A program made the translations under genes and the position numbers. This document shows positions 25,511-34,521 of a DNA stretch of 64,000 bases, piece by piece (the stretch's first letter is position 1; each line of letters starts with the position of its first letter). The DNA comes from Dyadobacter sp. SG02 (GTDB lineage Bacteria; Bacteroidota; Bacteroidia; Cytophagales; Spirosomataceae). The stretch is from NCBI RefSeq assembly GCF_900109045.1, contig NZ_FNYL01000005.1:369550-433549 (forward strand), read 5' to 3'. The notes beneath the pieces were generated by a model, which was given only the letters and a program-made list of their open reading frames with translations, was not told the origin of the DNA and searched no databases.

Positions 25511-27613
25511 ATGAAAAAATGGACATATGCGCTATTGATTCTTTTTATCGGGCAGGTTTGTTATGCTCAAACCCATGAGGAAAAAGAAAAAATAAAGAAA
25601 GCGACAAATGCAAAGGAGCTAGACGCAATCAGCGAAAAGTTTTTAAAAGAGCGGCGCCAGATGCTCAACAAATTGCGGAGTTCGGGAAAAATCAAGAATT
25701 CCGGCAACCCGAAGGAAGATGAGCGGAATATTATGGACGTGGACAGCGTGGGAAACCCTATATACTTCTCTCCCCTTGACTCCGATGGCACCCTTGCCAT
25801 CAAGGCTAATAGTATGTACACCGGCGGCTCACTAGGACTTTCTGTTCATGGAGAAGGTATGACTGCCGGTATGTGGGACGAAGGATCGGTGCGGACTACA
25901 CATATTGCACTGGAAAACAGAGCAATCAACCTCGAAACCTGGGCTTTATCCGGACATTCTACTGCTGTTGCAGGTCAAATCGCCGCTACCGATGCTTACA
26001 GCCCAACGGCGTCGTTTGGGAAAGCGGTAGGTATTGCTATGAAGGCGAACGTAAGGGCATACCAATGGACCGATGACGTAACCGAGCTAACCCAAGAGGT
26101 AAAAAATGGCCTCCTAGTCTCCAATCATTCCTATCCGGCGACTTACGGCAGCTTATATTCACAGACATCCGCATATTTCGACAATATAGTCTATCATGGC
26201 CCCTACTTCACCTGTGTACGGGCAGCCGGAAATATTAATGACCCGACAGGAACGCATCAGCTTTCGTACGCAGCGACCGGAAAAAACACCCTGGTAGTAG
26301 GAAGCATCGCTCCACTGACTAATTACACAAACCCGGCCGACGTGGTGAGGGCGTCGGCGTCTAGCAAGGGGCCTACGGACGACGGCAGAATCAAACCTGA
26401 TATCGTCGCCAACGGATGGCGGGTCGCTGTTATAAATTCCAGCAGCGACAACGGTTTTCTTACCGGAGGTACAGGAGCATCAGGGACTTCGTACGCGTCC
26501 CCTCAGGTTGCTGGTGCTGTGCTTCTTTTGCAGCAGCATTACAACAACCTTAACGCCAATTTTATGCGAGGAGCTACCGTAAAAGGTTTGATGCTTCATA
26601 CCGCCAACGAGGCAGGTCTTTATGACGGGCCCGACATTACATTTGGATGGGGTTTGCTCAATGTGGAACGAGCGGCGACAGTAATCAGTAATAATGGTGG
26701 CAAGTCAGCCATTTTGCAAGATTCTCTTCTTAACGGGACTACCTTTTCAAGAGACCTGGTTGCATCGGGGACAGAACCGCTCGTCGCTACAATTTGCTGG
26801 ACGGATACGGCCGGGACGCCTGAAATCTACAACAACATCACAACGATCAAGTTAGTGAACGACCTGGATTTACGGTTATCTGACGCGGGCAATACCTATT
26901 TCCCATGGAAACTGGACAGCACCAATTACGACAACCCTGCCCTGAAAGGTGACAACATTCGTGATAATGTGGAGAAGGTCGAGATCAAAAATCCTGTTCC
27001 CGGCCAGACTTACACGCTCACCGTTTCTCATAAAAGCACGCTTTACAAAAACGGCCAGCACTTTTCGGTAATTATTTCGGGTTTGGAAGAATGCGTGGCC
27101 AACAGGACAATCCTTTCAAGCGTCAATTATCCATCTCTCGATCAGCAACAAGCATCAGCTTCTATTACCGCGAGAAACGTTGTTAGCACCGGCGCTCAGG
27201 CCATCTACCACGCAGCCGACGAAGTGATGCTGAAAGACGGGTTCACAGGTTTGGCCGGTTCGGAAGTACGTGCTTACCTGGAAGGCTGCACCAACGATTA
27301 TAACGCCCGCACAGCCGCAATCGAGCGCGCGGTGGTCACGTATCCAACAGCGCCATCGTCAGTCGAAAAAGCCGAACTCCCCGAAAACGCCGTCTACCCC
27401 AACCCGGGCAACGGCCTCTTCCGCGTAAGGCTCGATGGCATTGCTTCGGGTAAGGTGGAAGTCGTGGCCGGTGATGGAAAGGCCGTTTTCGGCAAATCTT
27501 TCAAGGATCAGCCTGAAATGGAAGTGGATATAAAAAATTCGACACCGGGAATTTACATTCTCCGTGTGGTGTCCGAACAGAAAGTACTGACCAGGAAAAT
27601 TGTTAAAAAATAG
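25511..27613 (+). CDS. S8 subtilisin-family peptidase with T9SS sorting tail
   Basis: 700 residues with a signal peptide (ending CYAQ). Peptidase S8 triad: Asp in GMWDEGSVRTTH, His in LSGHSTAVAGQ, Ser in GTSYASPQVAGA. A proprotein-convertase-like or beta-sandwich region follows (about 400-540), then a cysteine-containing linker and a C-terminal type A T9SS tail (VYPNPGNGLFRVRL ... PGIYILRVVSEQKVLTRKIVKK in part). The tail implies passage across the outer membrane by T9SS and attachment to or release from the surface. It may process the repeat protein encoded just upstream. Confidence 0.92.
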   Translation: MKKWTYALLILFIGQVCYAQTHEEKEKIKKATNAKELDAISEKFLKERRQMLNKLRSSGKIKNSGNPKEDERNIMDVDSVGNPIYFSPLDSDGTLAIKANSMYTGGSLGLSVHGEGMTAGMWDEGSVRTTHIALENRAINLETWALSGHSTAVAGQIAATDAYSPTASFGKAVGIAMKANVRAYQWTDDVTELTQEVKNGLLVSNHSYPATYGSLYSQTSAYFDNIVYHGPYFTCVRAAGNINDPTGTHQLSYAATGKNTLVVGSIAPLTNYTNPADVVRASASSKGPTDDGRIKPDIVANGWRVAVINSSSDNGFLTGGTGASGTSYASPQVAGAVLLLQQHYNNLNANFMRGATVKGLMLHTANEAGLYDGPDITFGWGLLNVERAATVISNNGGKSAILQDSLLNGTTFSRDLVASGTEPLVATICWTDTAGTPEIYNNITTIKLVNDLDLRLSDAGNTYFPWKLDSTNYDNPALKGDNIRDNVEKVEIKNPVPGQTYTLTVSHKSTLYKNGQHFSVIISGLEECVANRTILSSVNYPSLDQQQASASITARNVVSTGAQAIYHAADEVMLKDGFTGLAGSEVRAYLEGCTNDYNARTAAIERAVVTYPTAPSSVEKAELPENAVYPNPGNGLFRVRLDGIASGKVEVVAGDGKAVFGKSFKDQPEMEVDIKNSTPGIYILRVVSEQKVLTRKIVKK

Positions 27614-27639
27614 AATATTGTTGTGGTAATGAAAAAAAT

Positions 27640-27667
27640 GGGCGCTGGAATTCAGCGCCCGTTTTTT
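27640..27667. terminator. Bidirectional intrinsic terminator
   Basis: Perfect 8-bp stem GGGCGCTG/CAGCGCCC with a 5-base loop, followed by GTTTTTT on the plus strand and preceded by a run of seven A. It serves the subtilase gene (plus) and the AraC gene (minus). Confidence 0.9.
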
Positions 27668-27672
27668 ATTGC

Positions 27673-28503
27673 CTACGATTGAACCAGCACCGGAAAATTC
27701 TCCACAGTCTCGTGAATGCTCCTTCGGAACTGAAACGGCGTCAGGCCGGTAAATTCTTTGAAATTGCGGATGAAATGCGACTGATCCGCATATTCCTGCT
27801 CGAAGGCGATATCGGAAAGTTTGTCGTAGGATTGGCTCCGCAGCTGATTGAGCGAGGCCTGAAAGCGGCATATGCGTGCAAAAAGCATCGGCGACAGGCC
27901 GATTCCTTCCTGAAAACGCCTTTCCAGCGTGCGTTCCGATATTTGAAGCTCGAAACGCAGGTCTTTCATCGAAATACCTCCCTGCGACTGGATGATCCGC
28001 TGCAATGCGTAACGCGTGGCCGATTGCAATGCGCGGTCGTTGCGGCAAATCTGCTCCCAAAGGCATTCGGAAAGAATATTGGCTTTTGTTTCCACATCGG
28101 CGGCGCTTTCCAGCCGCTCCATGAGCCGCGTGCCGTTGAGTAAGAGGTCCAGGTCGAGGCAGTCGTCGGTCAGTTCGTTGGAATCGATGCCGAAAATGGA
28201 TTTCAATGCATGCGGGTAGAAATACACCCCGATAGTGCTGAAAGTGGCCGGCGAAACGATGCGGGTGTGCGTGGTCGACTGCCCGTAAAGGAAAACCGAC
28301 GCCAGTTGTTTTCCTTCCTGAAACGATGCGCCCGCCGATTGCTGGAAAATGATACCCGGAGAACCGTCGGCAATGGTGACGAAATGGACCTGCTCGTCGG
28401 GCCGGCCCGAGCTTTCGAGCGCCCAGTAGTACTTCACGTAGTCCTGCAAATGCGGCGGCGGCTGGATCTGATGGTATTTCATGGCTATTGAGTTGTAAGG
28501 CAA
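27673..28503 (-). CDS. AraC-family transcriptional regulator
   Basis: 276 residues. The N-terminal half starts PPHLQDYVKYYWALES, a cupin-like ligand region common in Bacteroidota AraC proteins. The C-terminal part holds two helix-turn-helix motifs (ISMKDLRFELQISERTLERRFQEGIGLSP in parts: MKDLRFELQISERTLERRF; LSDIAFEQEYADQSHFIRNF). It is 13 bases downstream of the NmrA-like oxidoreductase gene and probably regulates it. Confidence 0.9.
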   Translation of the reverse strand: MPYNSIAMKYHQIQPPPHLQDYVKYYWALESSGRPDEQVHFVTIADGSPGIIFQQSAGASFQEGKQLASVFLYGQSTTHTRIVSPATFSTIGVYFYPHALKSIFGIDSNELTDDCLDLDLLLNGTRLMERLESAADVETKANILSECLWEQICRNDRALQSATRYALQRIIQSQGGISMKDLRFELQISERTLERRFQEGIGLSPMLFARICRFQASLNQLRSQSYDKLSDIAFEQEYADQSHFIRNFKEFTGLTPFQFRRSIHETVENFPVLVQS

Positions 28504-28516
28504 GTTACCGATTTTT

Positions 28517-29374
28517 TCAAAACAATTCCCTCAGATATTCCTGAACACCAAGCGGTTTCCGCCCCAGGAACCCTTCCAGCGAGTGATGTGTCTTCTCAAA
28601 CTCCCCGGCCCGGATGCTGTCGGCCATGCTCGCATAAAAACCGGCTTCTTCTTCGCCCAGTCCGTAGCCGAGCAGTCCTTTGCGGTAATCTTCCGGAGAA
28701 ATGTCCATATGTGCGGCCTCCTGATACCCTGCAAGATCCTTCAATGTCAATGCGATGTCCGCAAAGCTGAATGTTTCCGCCCCGGTAATATCGTAGGTAG
28801 CATTGCCGAATGCGGGCCCGGTGAGCACGTTGGACAGCGCCTCGGCGATATCCTTCCGCGAGGCAAAGCTCACGCGCCCGCTGCCCGACGGGTAGGCGAT
28901 CCGGCCATCGCCCATGGCTTCGCCGATGAACAGCGGGATCGTTTCGTGATACATGCTGTTGCGGAAAAAGACGTAACGCATCCCGCTCTGACGGATCAGC
29001 GCCTCCGTGTTCCGGCAAATGTGCGCTGCATGGAAATGCGCCGATTCGTGTGGGAAAAGCGTGCTGGTATATGCAACTTCCTCTACCCCGCATTTTACCG
29101 CCGCATGCACCACGCGCGTTTCCTGCGCCATTGCACGCACGCCCGTGGCCGAAGCGGAGATCTGCAACAGCCTGTGTACGCCCGCCAATGCCTTCTCCAA
29201 AGATTCCTGATCTTCATAATCCGCCGTGCGGATATGTATGCCCGTGCCCGCATATTCGCTGAGCTTGCCCGCGTCGCGCACAATCGCGACGATGTTTTCA
29301 GGCAATGTCTTCTTCATTAAAAATGAAAGGGTGGCTTTCCCAAGGTTTCCGTTTGCTCCTGTAATGGCTATCAT
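28517..29374 (-). CDS. NmrA-like atypical SDR, NAD(P)-binding protein
   Basis: 285 residues. Rossmann start MIAITGANGNLGKATLSFL with the GxxGxxG dinucleotide motif, followed by NmrA/QOR2-type segments (HRLLQISASATGVRAMAQE, FFRNSMYHETIP). The Tyr-Lys catalytic pair of classical SDRs is not evident, as is usual in quinone oxidoreductase or redox-sensor members. First gene of a two-gene unit with an AraC regulator. Confidence 0.85.
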   Translation of the reverse strand: MIAITGANGNLGKATLSFLMKKTLPENIVAIVRDAGKLSEYAGTGIHIRTADYEDQESLEKALAGVHRLLQISASATGVRAMAQETRVVHAAVKCGVEEVAYTSTLFPHESAHFHAAHICRNTEALIRQSGMRYVFFRNSMYHETIPLFIGEAMGDGRIAYPSGSGRVSFASRKDIAEALSNVLTGPAFGNATYDITGAETFSFADIALTLKDLAGYQEAAHMDISPEDYRKGLLGYGLGEEEAGFYASMADSIRAGEFEKTHHSLEGFLGRKPLGVQEYLRELF

Positions 29375-29398
29375 TGTTTTGTTTGTTTTAGTTTAAAG

Positions 29399-29426
29399 CA
29401 AAACTAGAACCCGTCCGTCCCTCAAA
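29399..29426 (-). promoter_or_regulatory. Promoter of the NmrA-AraC unit
   Basis: Minus-strand TAGTTTTG (plus 29399-29406) preceded by TTTG (plus 29423-29426) at a 16-base spacing, close to the Bacteroidota consensus. It lies 24 bases upstream of the start codon. Confidence 0.6.
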
Positions 29427-29467
29427 ATAGAACAAAACCGACACGCCCGATTTTTCGGCCGGAAACC

Positions 29468-29496
29468 TTGATTTCCCGCAATCATCCTTAGATTTG
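29468..29496 (+). promoter_or_regulatory. Promoter of the Na+/H+ antiporter gene, possibly leaderless
   Basis: TTG at 29468-29470, 18 bases, then TAGATTTG at 29489-29496. Transcription would start close to 29502, which is the ATG itself, so the mRNA may have almost no leader. Confidence 0.5.
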
Positions 29497-29501
29497 AGGT
29501 T

Positions 29502-30740
29502 ATGGAGAATTACAGTATCGTCATATTTATCATGACTATAATGATCGGCCTGTCGGCCGTGGCCGACAGCGTCAGGATACCCTACCCTGTTTTACTCATC
29601 ACCGCCGGGATCGCTATCGGTTTCATTCCCACTTTACCCGTGATCGAGCTTAACCCGGAAGTCGTGTTCCTGATATTCCTCCCGCCGCTGCTCTACGACG
29701 CTGCATTCAACATCAATTTCCAGGATTTCAGGATCAATATTAATACCATCAGCAGCCTTGCCATTTCACTGGTGTTCATCACCGCATCCGGCATTGCGGC
29801 CGTGGCTTACTACCTCATTCCCGGCATGACTTGGCCGCTGGCGTTCGTGCTGGGCTCCATATTATCAGCCACCGACGCCGTGGCCGCCATGAGCATTACC
29901 AAAGGGCTCGGCCTTTCCTCCAAAACCAATACCATTCTGGAAGGCGAAAGCCTTGTAAACGACGCTTCCGCGCTGGTTGCTTACCGGTTTTCTGTGGCCG
30001 CCGTTACAGGTTCCGCATTTATATTCTGGCAGGCTTCCGCCGAATTTGCGGTACTGCTGCTCGGTGGCGCCATCGTCGGGCTGGTGATGGGGCGCATTCT
30101 GGGTTTCATTATCATGCGGATTCACAGCAATGCGCAGGCGACCATCGGTATGATGCTCCTGATGCCGTTCGTAGCCTATCGGGTAGCGGAAGAGCTCGAA
30201 GTGTCCGGCGTGATCGCCGTCGTCATCCTCGGCCTGGGTATTGCGGATTTCAGTAAAAAAATCTTCCCCGACCGACTCAAACAGCAATCCAAAACCATCT
30301 GGGAGATCATCATCTTCCTGCTCAACGGACTCATATTCATATTAATAGGCCTGCAATTCCCGTATGTGATCAAAAACATACGCAGCGACCAGCTCCTTCC
30401 CTATATCGGTTATGCATTGATTATCACCATTATAGCCCTTATACTACGCATGGTACGGGTTTTCTGGCAAAGGGCCAACCTTCAAAAAGGCTTCGAAAGC
30501 GGTCGCGGGAGGATCAGCGAAAACGCATTGCTCGATTTCAAAAACAGTCTCATCATCAGCTGGTCGGGTATGCGCGGCATCGTCTCGCTCGCCATCGCCA
30601 TTGGTCTCCCCACGCACCTGCACGACGGCACGCCCTTCCCCCTGCGCGACGCGATCATCTTCATTTCCGTTGCCGTGGTGCTGTTTACCCTGATCGGGCA
30701 GGGATTGACGCTGCCGTGGATTGTGAAGCGGTTGCAATAG
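29502..30740 (+). CDS. CPA1-family Na+/H+ antiporter
   Basis: 412 residues with about 12 membrane segments and the CPA1 signatures ILSATDAVAAMSI and LEGESLVNDASALVAYR (ion-binding Asp in ND). It exchanges Na+ or K+ for H+ across the inner membrane. No C-terminal cytoplasmic regulatory extension is present, making it shorter than the common 520-residue members. Single-gene unit. Confidence 0.9.
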   Translation: MENYSIVIFIMTIMIGLSAVADSVRIPYPVLLITAGIAIGFIPTLPVIELNPEVVFLIFLPPLLYDAAFNINFQDFRININTISSLAISLVFITASGIAAVAYYLIPGMTWPLAFVLGSILSATDAVAAMSITKGLGLSSKTNTILEGESLVNDASALVAYRFSVAAVTGSAFIFWQASAEFAVLLLGGAIVGLVMGRILGFIIMRIHSNAQATIGMMLLMPFVAYRVAEELEVSGVIAVVILGLGIADFSKKIFPDRLKQQSKTIWEIIIFLLNGLIFILIGLQFPYVIKNIRSDQLLPYIGYALIITIIALILRMVRVFWQRANLQKGFESGRGRISENALLDFKNSLIISWSGMRGIVSLAIAIGLPTHLHDGTPFPLRDAIIFISVAVVLFTLIGQGLTLPWIVKRLQ

Positions 30741-30887
30741 CCGCTATTCCAGCTGAAAATTAATGGGCAAGTTATATTTGGAGCAATCTTTACGCCGTCC
30801 CGCTCATGTCACCAAGATAGACCAAAATTTTTCTCATCTCCCCCACTTTTCTTAACCTAGGTTAATGTATCCCTCCCACCGCTCGCC

Positions 30888-30895
30888 TAGTTTTG
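30888..30895 (+). promoter_or_regulatory. Putative -7 element (TAGTTTTG)
   Basis: TAGTTTTG lies 58 bases upstream of the esterase start. The expected -33 TTTG is not seen at proper spacing (GTTAATG is closest). Confidence 0.4.
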
Positions 30896-30953
30896 TCATA
30901 TCAAAATCAAGCACAGCAAAACAAAAAGTCAATCTCAAAAACCTTTTAAGATC

Positions 30954-31934
30954 ATGGAAACTCTGAATATTATCGACCCCGCCAACGACCCTGCTATTTT
31001 TGAAGATGTCAAAACTTTCCTGAATGCTCTGAACTCCGGAGGCGGTACCCCGCTGGAACAATTGTCGCCCGCAGATGCGCGTAACGTGCTCGTAGGAGCG
31101 CAGAACTCGGTAGAAGTGGATTTATCGGGCATCGAGACCAGCGAGAAAACCATTACAGAGGACGGCCTTACCGTTAAACTCGATATCGTAAAACCGGCAG
31201 AAGCAACCGAAAAACTGCCGGTGTTCATCTTCATCCACGGCGGCGGCTGGGTACTCGGAGATTTCCCGACCCACAAACGGCTTGTTCGTGACCTCGTCGT
31301 GTATTCCGGCGCGGCAGCGGTTTTTGTGAATTACACACCGTCGCCGGAGGCACAATACCCGGTGGCGATCAATGAAATATATGCAGCAACCAAATGGGTG
31401 GCCGCGCATGGCGACGAAATCAATGTCGACGGCAGCAGGCTGGCAGTAGTGGGTAACAGCGTAGGGGGTAATATGACTGCGGCAACAGCGCTGAAAGCCA
31501 AAGACAACAATGGCCCGGCAATCAAATTGCAGGTGCTGCTCTGGCCGGTTACCGACGCTAATTTCGAAACCGGTTCGTACAACCAGTTCGCCGACGGCCG
31601 TTTCCTGACCAAAAACATGATGAAATGGTTCTGGGACAATTATACTACCAATCCCGAAGATAGAAAACACCGCTACGCCTCCCCATTACAAGCTACCACC
31701 GAGCAATTGCAGGGCCTGCCTCCTGCCCTCGTACAAACTGCCGAAAATGACGTTCTCCGCGACGAAGGCGAAGCATATGCCCGCAAATTGGAAGCAGCCG
31801 GTGTTAAAACCACATTGACCAGACACCAGGGCCTCATCCACGATTACGGTTTGCTGAACCCACTCGCAAATGTGCCCGCAGTGCAAGGTGCGCTCCTTCA
31901 AGCAGGTGCAGCCATCCGCGAGGCGCTCAAATAG
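30954..31934 (+). CDS. Alpha/beta hydrolase of the HSL (hormone-sensitive lipase) type
   Basis: 326 residues without a signal peptide, so cytoplasmic. The oxyanion motif HGGGW (IHGGGWVLGDF), nucleophile Ser in VVGNSVGGNM (GxSxG), acidic residue in TAENDVLRDEG and His in HQGLIHDYG identify an HSL-family carboxylesterase for short acyl esters. The first 60 residues are an extension with no clear match. Single gene. Confidence 0.88.
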   Translation: METLNIIDPANDPAIFEDVKTFLNALNSGGGTPLEQLSPADARNVLVGAQNSVEVDLSGIETSEKTITEDGLTVKLDIVKPAEATEKLPVFIFIHGGGWVLGDFPTHKRLVRDLVVYSGAAAVFVNYTPSPEAQYPVAINEIYAATKWVAAHGDEINVDGSRLAVVGNSVGGNMTAATALKAKDNNGPAIKLQVLLWPVTDANFETGSYNQFADGRFLTKNMMKWFWDNYTTNPEDRKHRYASPLQATTEQLQGLPPALVQTAENDVLRDEGEAYARKLEAAGVKTTLTRHQGLIHDYGLLNPLANVPAVQGALLQAGAAIREALK

Positions 31935-31962
31935 ATTTTAGAGAATACTACTACACGGAGAC

Positions 31963-31990
31963 GGGTTATGCGAAAGTGTAACCCATCTTT
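31963..31990 (+). terminator. Weak intrinsic terminator after the esterase gene
   Basis: A 6-bp stem GGGTTA/TAACCC (31963-31968 with 31979-31984) with a 10-base loop, followed by ATCTTTTAC. The stem is short and the T-run is imperfect. Confidence 0.4.
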
Positions 31991-32141
31991 TACTTTCCCC
32001 ACTTCTATTTATCAGATTATCAATCAATTATAAATATTTCATAAAAAAATAAAAGAATAACATGAAATATATAGCCCGTTTTCTGTGTCTGGATTTTAGT
32101 AAGCGGTTAAATTGCCGTGCCCAAATCCTTACAGTGACTCT

Positions 32142-33392
32142 ATGACGCAAAGACAAATAGGGGCGATCGCCGTTTTTTCAGGCTATCTGCTTCTGGCTAT
32201 CACAGTTTACCGGTGGCAGCTTTTCACACACTTCGTTTGGACCATCCTGCTATTTAAAGCGCTGGTACCTATTGCATTTGTCCTCTTTTGCTGGTCTGTT
32301 ACCCGCTTGCTGAAACTGCCGTTCTGGACGGCGCTGCTTATCCCGCTGCTCGCTGAACTGGCCTCCTGGTTTTACATACGTCACACGATCACCGTCAATC
32401 AGGATACCGACCGGCATGAGGTAGGAGTGCTGGAAAGGTGGATCAACTACCGCGATGTGATCCAGTTCAACCGCCATTTCGCCAGCTACTCGCCCGACCT
32501 CGGTTACGTGCTCCGGCCCGGCAGCGAAGGGGTGCATTCGAGCCTGGAATATAGTAATACATTTAAAATCAACAGTTTCGGCCTGCGCGACGACGAGGGT
32601 TCTCTCGATAACCCGCAACTGGTTTTCCTGGGCGACTCGTTCACTATGGGCTGGGGCGTGGACGAAAACCAGACCTATGCAGACCTTGCCGGCCGGAAAT
32701 TGGGCGTCAAATCCCTCAATGCAGGGATTTCGTCCTATGGTACCTATCGGGAAATGCTGCTTTTTTCCAAAATAAAAAGGGACTCTTTAAAGCTGGTGGT
32801 GCTGCAATACTGCGACAACGACCTCGAAGAAAACGAAGCCCGCAACGAGCCGCAGAACCGGCCGCAACACCTCACCCGGCAATCATTCGAGAACACGGCG
32901 ATTTTCAACCGGATCAATGAAACCTATTATCCGATGCGCTACACCTATTTCTTTGTCCGGGAGAAGGACCTGCTGAAACGGATATGGATGAGCCCCGTAC
33001 AGGTGTTCAGCGAAATCGGTGGCGCATTGTCCTCGTGGATTAAAGGGCGCCGACTGGACGTCGTGACGCCGCCGGACATTAAAACACCGGCGGAAACGAG
33101 ACTACACACGGAGTATTTCTTCAAATCGCTCGCCAAAATCCGAAAGTTTTACAAAGGCAATATCGTGGTGTTGCAACTCGACGGCCGCTACACCCGCCCC
33201 GAAATGATCCGCGCATTCGAAGCGGAAGCGAAACGGACGGGCGACGGGCATTTGTTTTTCCTCCATACCGACGAACTACTCCAGGTGCAGGATTATTACC
33301 CCATCGACGGACATATCAAGGCGTCGGGCCACGCTAAGGTGTCCGACGCCCTGGTCAAAATGATCGGCGAGCGGCAGTTGCTTACGCGCTGA
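32142..33392 (+). CDS. Membrane protein with SGNH hydrolase domain
   Basis: 416 residues from the ATG at 32142; a TTG ten codons upstream is less likely. Three hydrophobic segments lie within about residues 5-85, followed by an extracytoplasmic SGNH domain: LVFLGDSFTMGWGV (nucleophile Ser), NAGISSYGTYREM, VLQYCDNDLEEN (block III) and YPIDGHIKASGHAKV (Asp-His). The build is like O-acyltransferase/esterase partners that modify surface glycans. The last 11 bases overlap the convergent LytTR gene. Confidence 0.8.
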   Translation: MTQRQIGAIAVFSGYLLLAITVYRWQLFTHFVWTILLFKALVPIAFVLFCWSVTRLLKLPFWTALLIPLLAELASWFYIRHTITVNQDTDRHEVGVLERWINYRDVIQFNRHFASYSPDLGYVLRPGSEGVHSSLEYSNTFKINSFGLRDDEGSLDNPQLVFLGDSFTMGWGVDENQTYADLAGRKLGVKSLNAGISSYGTYREMLLFSKIKRDSLKLVVLQYCDNDLEENEARNEPQNRPQHLTRQSFENTAIFNRINETYYPMRYTYFFVREKDLLKRIWMSPVQVFSEIGGALSSWIKGRRLDVVTPPDIKTPAETRLHTEYFFKSLAKIRKFYKGNIVVLQLDGRYTRPEMIRAFEAEAKRTGDGHLFFLHTDELLQVQDYYPIDGHIKASGHAKVSDALVKMIGERQLLTR

Positions 33393-33771
33393 TCCGCTGC
33401 GTGCGCTCGCCGAAAATACCGATGATTTCCTTTGTTTTACGACGGCTCACGACCGCCTCGTTACCGCACCGCATTTTGAGGGCGCGCCCGTCTTCCGCAC
33501 AGCCGATCACGTAATCGGCATTCACGAGAAATGACTTGTGCACGCGTACGAAGTTGCTGTCGAGCTTGCAGGCCAGCCATTTAAGCGTTTTGCAGATCAG
33601 GTATTTCCTTCCCGCACAGGTGTATACGTAAGTGTAGTTCCCATCGCCTTCAAGAAATGTAATCTGTTCGGCACCGATTGTAATGGTTCGGCCCATAAAG
33701 TGTACCGAAATGTGCGCAGGTTTGGCATTAACCTGGTCCGCGGGCGGATCAAAAGGAGTAAAAGTATTCAT
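33382..33771 (-). CDS. Stand-alone LytTR DNA-binding protein
   Basis: 129 residues: essentially one LytTR domain (QITFLEGDGNYTYVYTCAGRK in parts: FLEGDGNYTYVYT, CKLDSNFVRVHKSFLVN, SRRKTKEIIG). There is no receiver domain, so it is not controlled by phosphorylation in the usual way. Its 3' end overlaps that of the SGNH gene by 11 bases in convergent orientation. Confidence 0.85.
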   Translation of the reverse strand: MNTFTPFDPPADQVNAKPAHISVHFMGRTITIGAEQITFLEGDGNYTYVYTCAGRKYLICKTLKWLACKLDSNFVRVHKSFLVNADYVIGCAEDGRALKMRCGNEAVVSRRKTKEIIGIFGERTQRISA

Positions 33772-33831
33772 AAAAGGGATAGTGCTAATCGTTGGATGGA
33801 TGGGCCGAAAAAAGTGACAGATGGCGGGAAC

Positions 33832-34308
33832 CTAGCGTACGTTCACGTTGAAGCTCCCGTCCGTCAGTGTGCGTTTGAGTGTGCCCGTCGCATCTACGGC
33901 GGTCAGGCTGAAAGTCCCCTGGATATTGCTGTCGGTTCTCTTCGTGATCGTAATTGTTCCGCTGCCTCCGTTGATCGTCGAGAAATCCTGCTTGTTGAAT
34001 GTCATCACAGCGAAATTCACATTATTGATGGGGAATGTCCCTTCCTTAACAGTGTTGGGCAATGCAATGGCCACGACATCGTTCGTCTTGCTATCGAGTC
34101 CGTAAATCGCGTAATACTGATCGTTGGCAGGGAAACTGGCCAATGCATAGGAAAAATCCGGGGCGTATTCTTTGCCATCCACCTTTACCTTGAAACCCGC
34201 CGCGCCGGTTGCCGGATCGGGGTTTACGTCGTCGCTTTTTTTGCTGCAACCGGTGAGGATAGTAATGCTGAAAACAGACAGGATGGCGAGTACTTTAAAA
34301 GCTTTCAT
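33832..34308 (-). CDS. Lipoprotein of unknown function
   Basis: 158 residues with a lipoprotein signal (FSITILTGCSKK, lipidated Cys at about 20). The body is beta-rich (FKVKVDGKEYAPDFSYA, GSGTITITKRTDSNIQGTFSL), similar to the DUF6252-type lipoproteins common in Bacteroidota. No catalytic motif. Its promoter region contains the inverted repeat listed next. Confidence 0.7.
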   Translation of the reverse strand: MKAFKVLAILSVFSITILTGCSKKSDDVNPDPATGAAGFKVKVDGKEYAPDFSYALASFPANDQYYAIYGLDSKTNDVVAIALPNTVKEGTFPINNVNFAVMTFNKQDFSTINGGSGTITITKRTDSNIQGTFSLTAVDATGTLKRTLTDGSFNVNVR

Positions 34309-34328
34309 GAAATTGATTTAGTTAAAAA

Positions 34329-34396
34329 ATGTGTAGTAGTCGTTTGACAATTCAAAACTACAAAGTGTCGAATGGCCTATGTAACCTACTACACAT
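34329..34396. promoter_or_regulatory. Inverted repeat flanking a promoter
   Basis: Perfect 11-bp arms ATGTGTAGTAG (34329-34339) and CTACTACACAT (34386-34396), 46 bases apart, enclose a minus-strand TAGTTTTG -7 element (plus 34353-34360) for the lipoprotein gene. It could be a paired operator or a cruciform. The Crp/Fnr gene at 34522 is divergent, but the arms do not match the TGTGA/TCACA Crp box. Confidence 0.5.
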
Positions 34397-34521
34397 CAGG
34401 CGGGTTTGAGTTTAAACCCGGCGAAGGCCGACCTAAATCCGGTATCGCTTTGCCGGTATCTGGCAGGAAATGGCTATGTTAGGGCTGCACAAAAACAGCC
34501 TTCAATCATCGCATTACCTTT

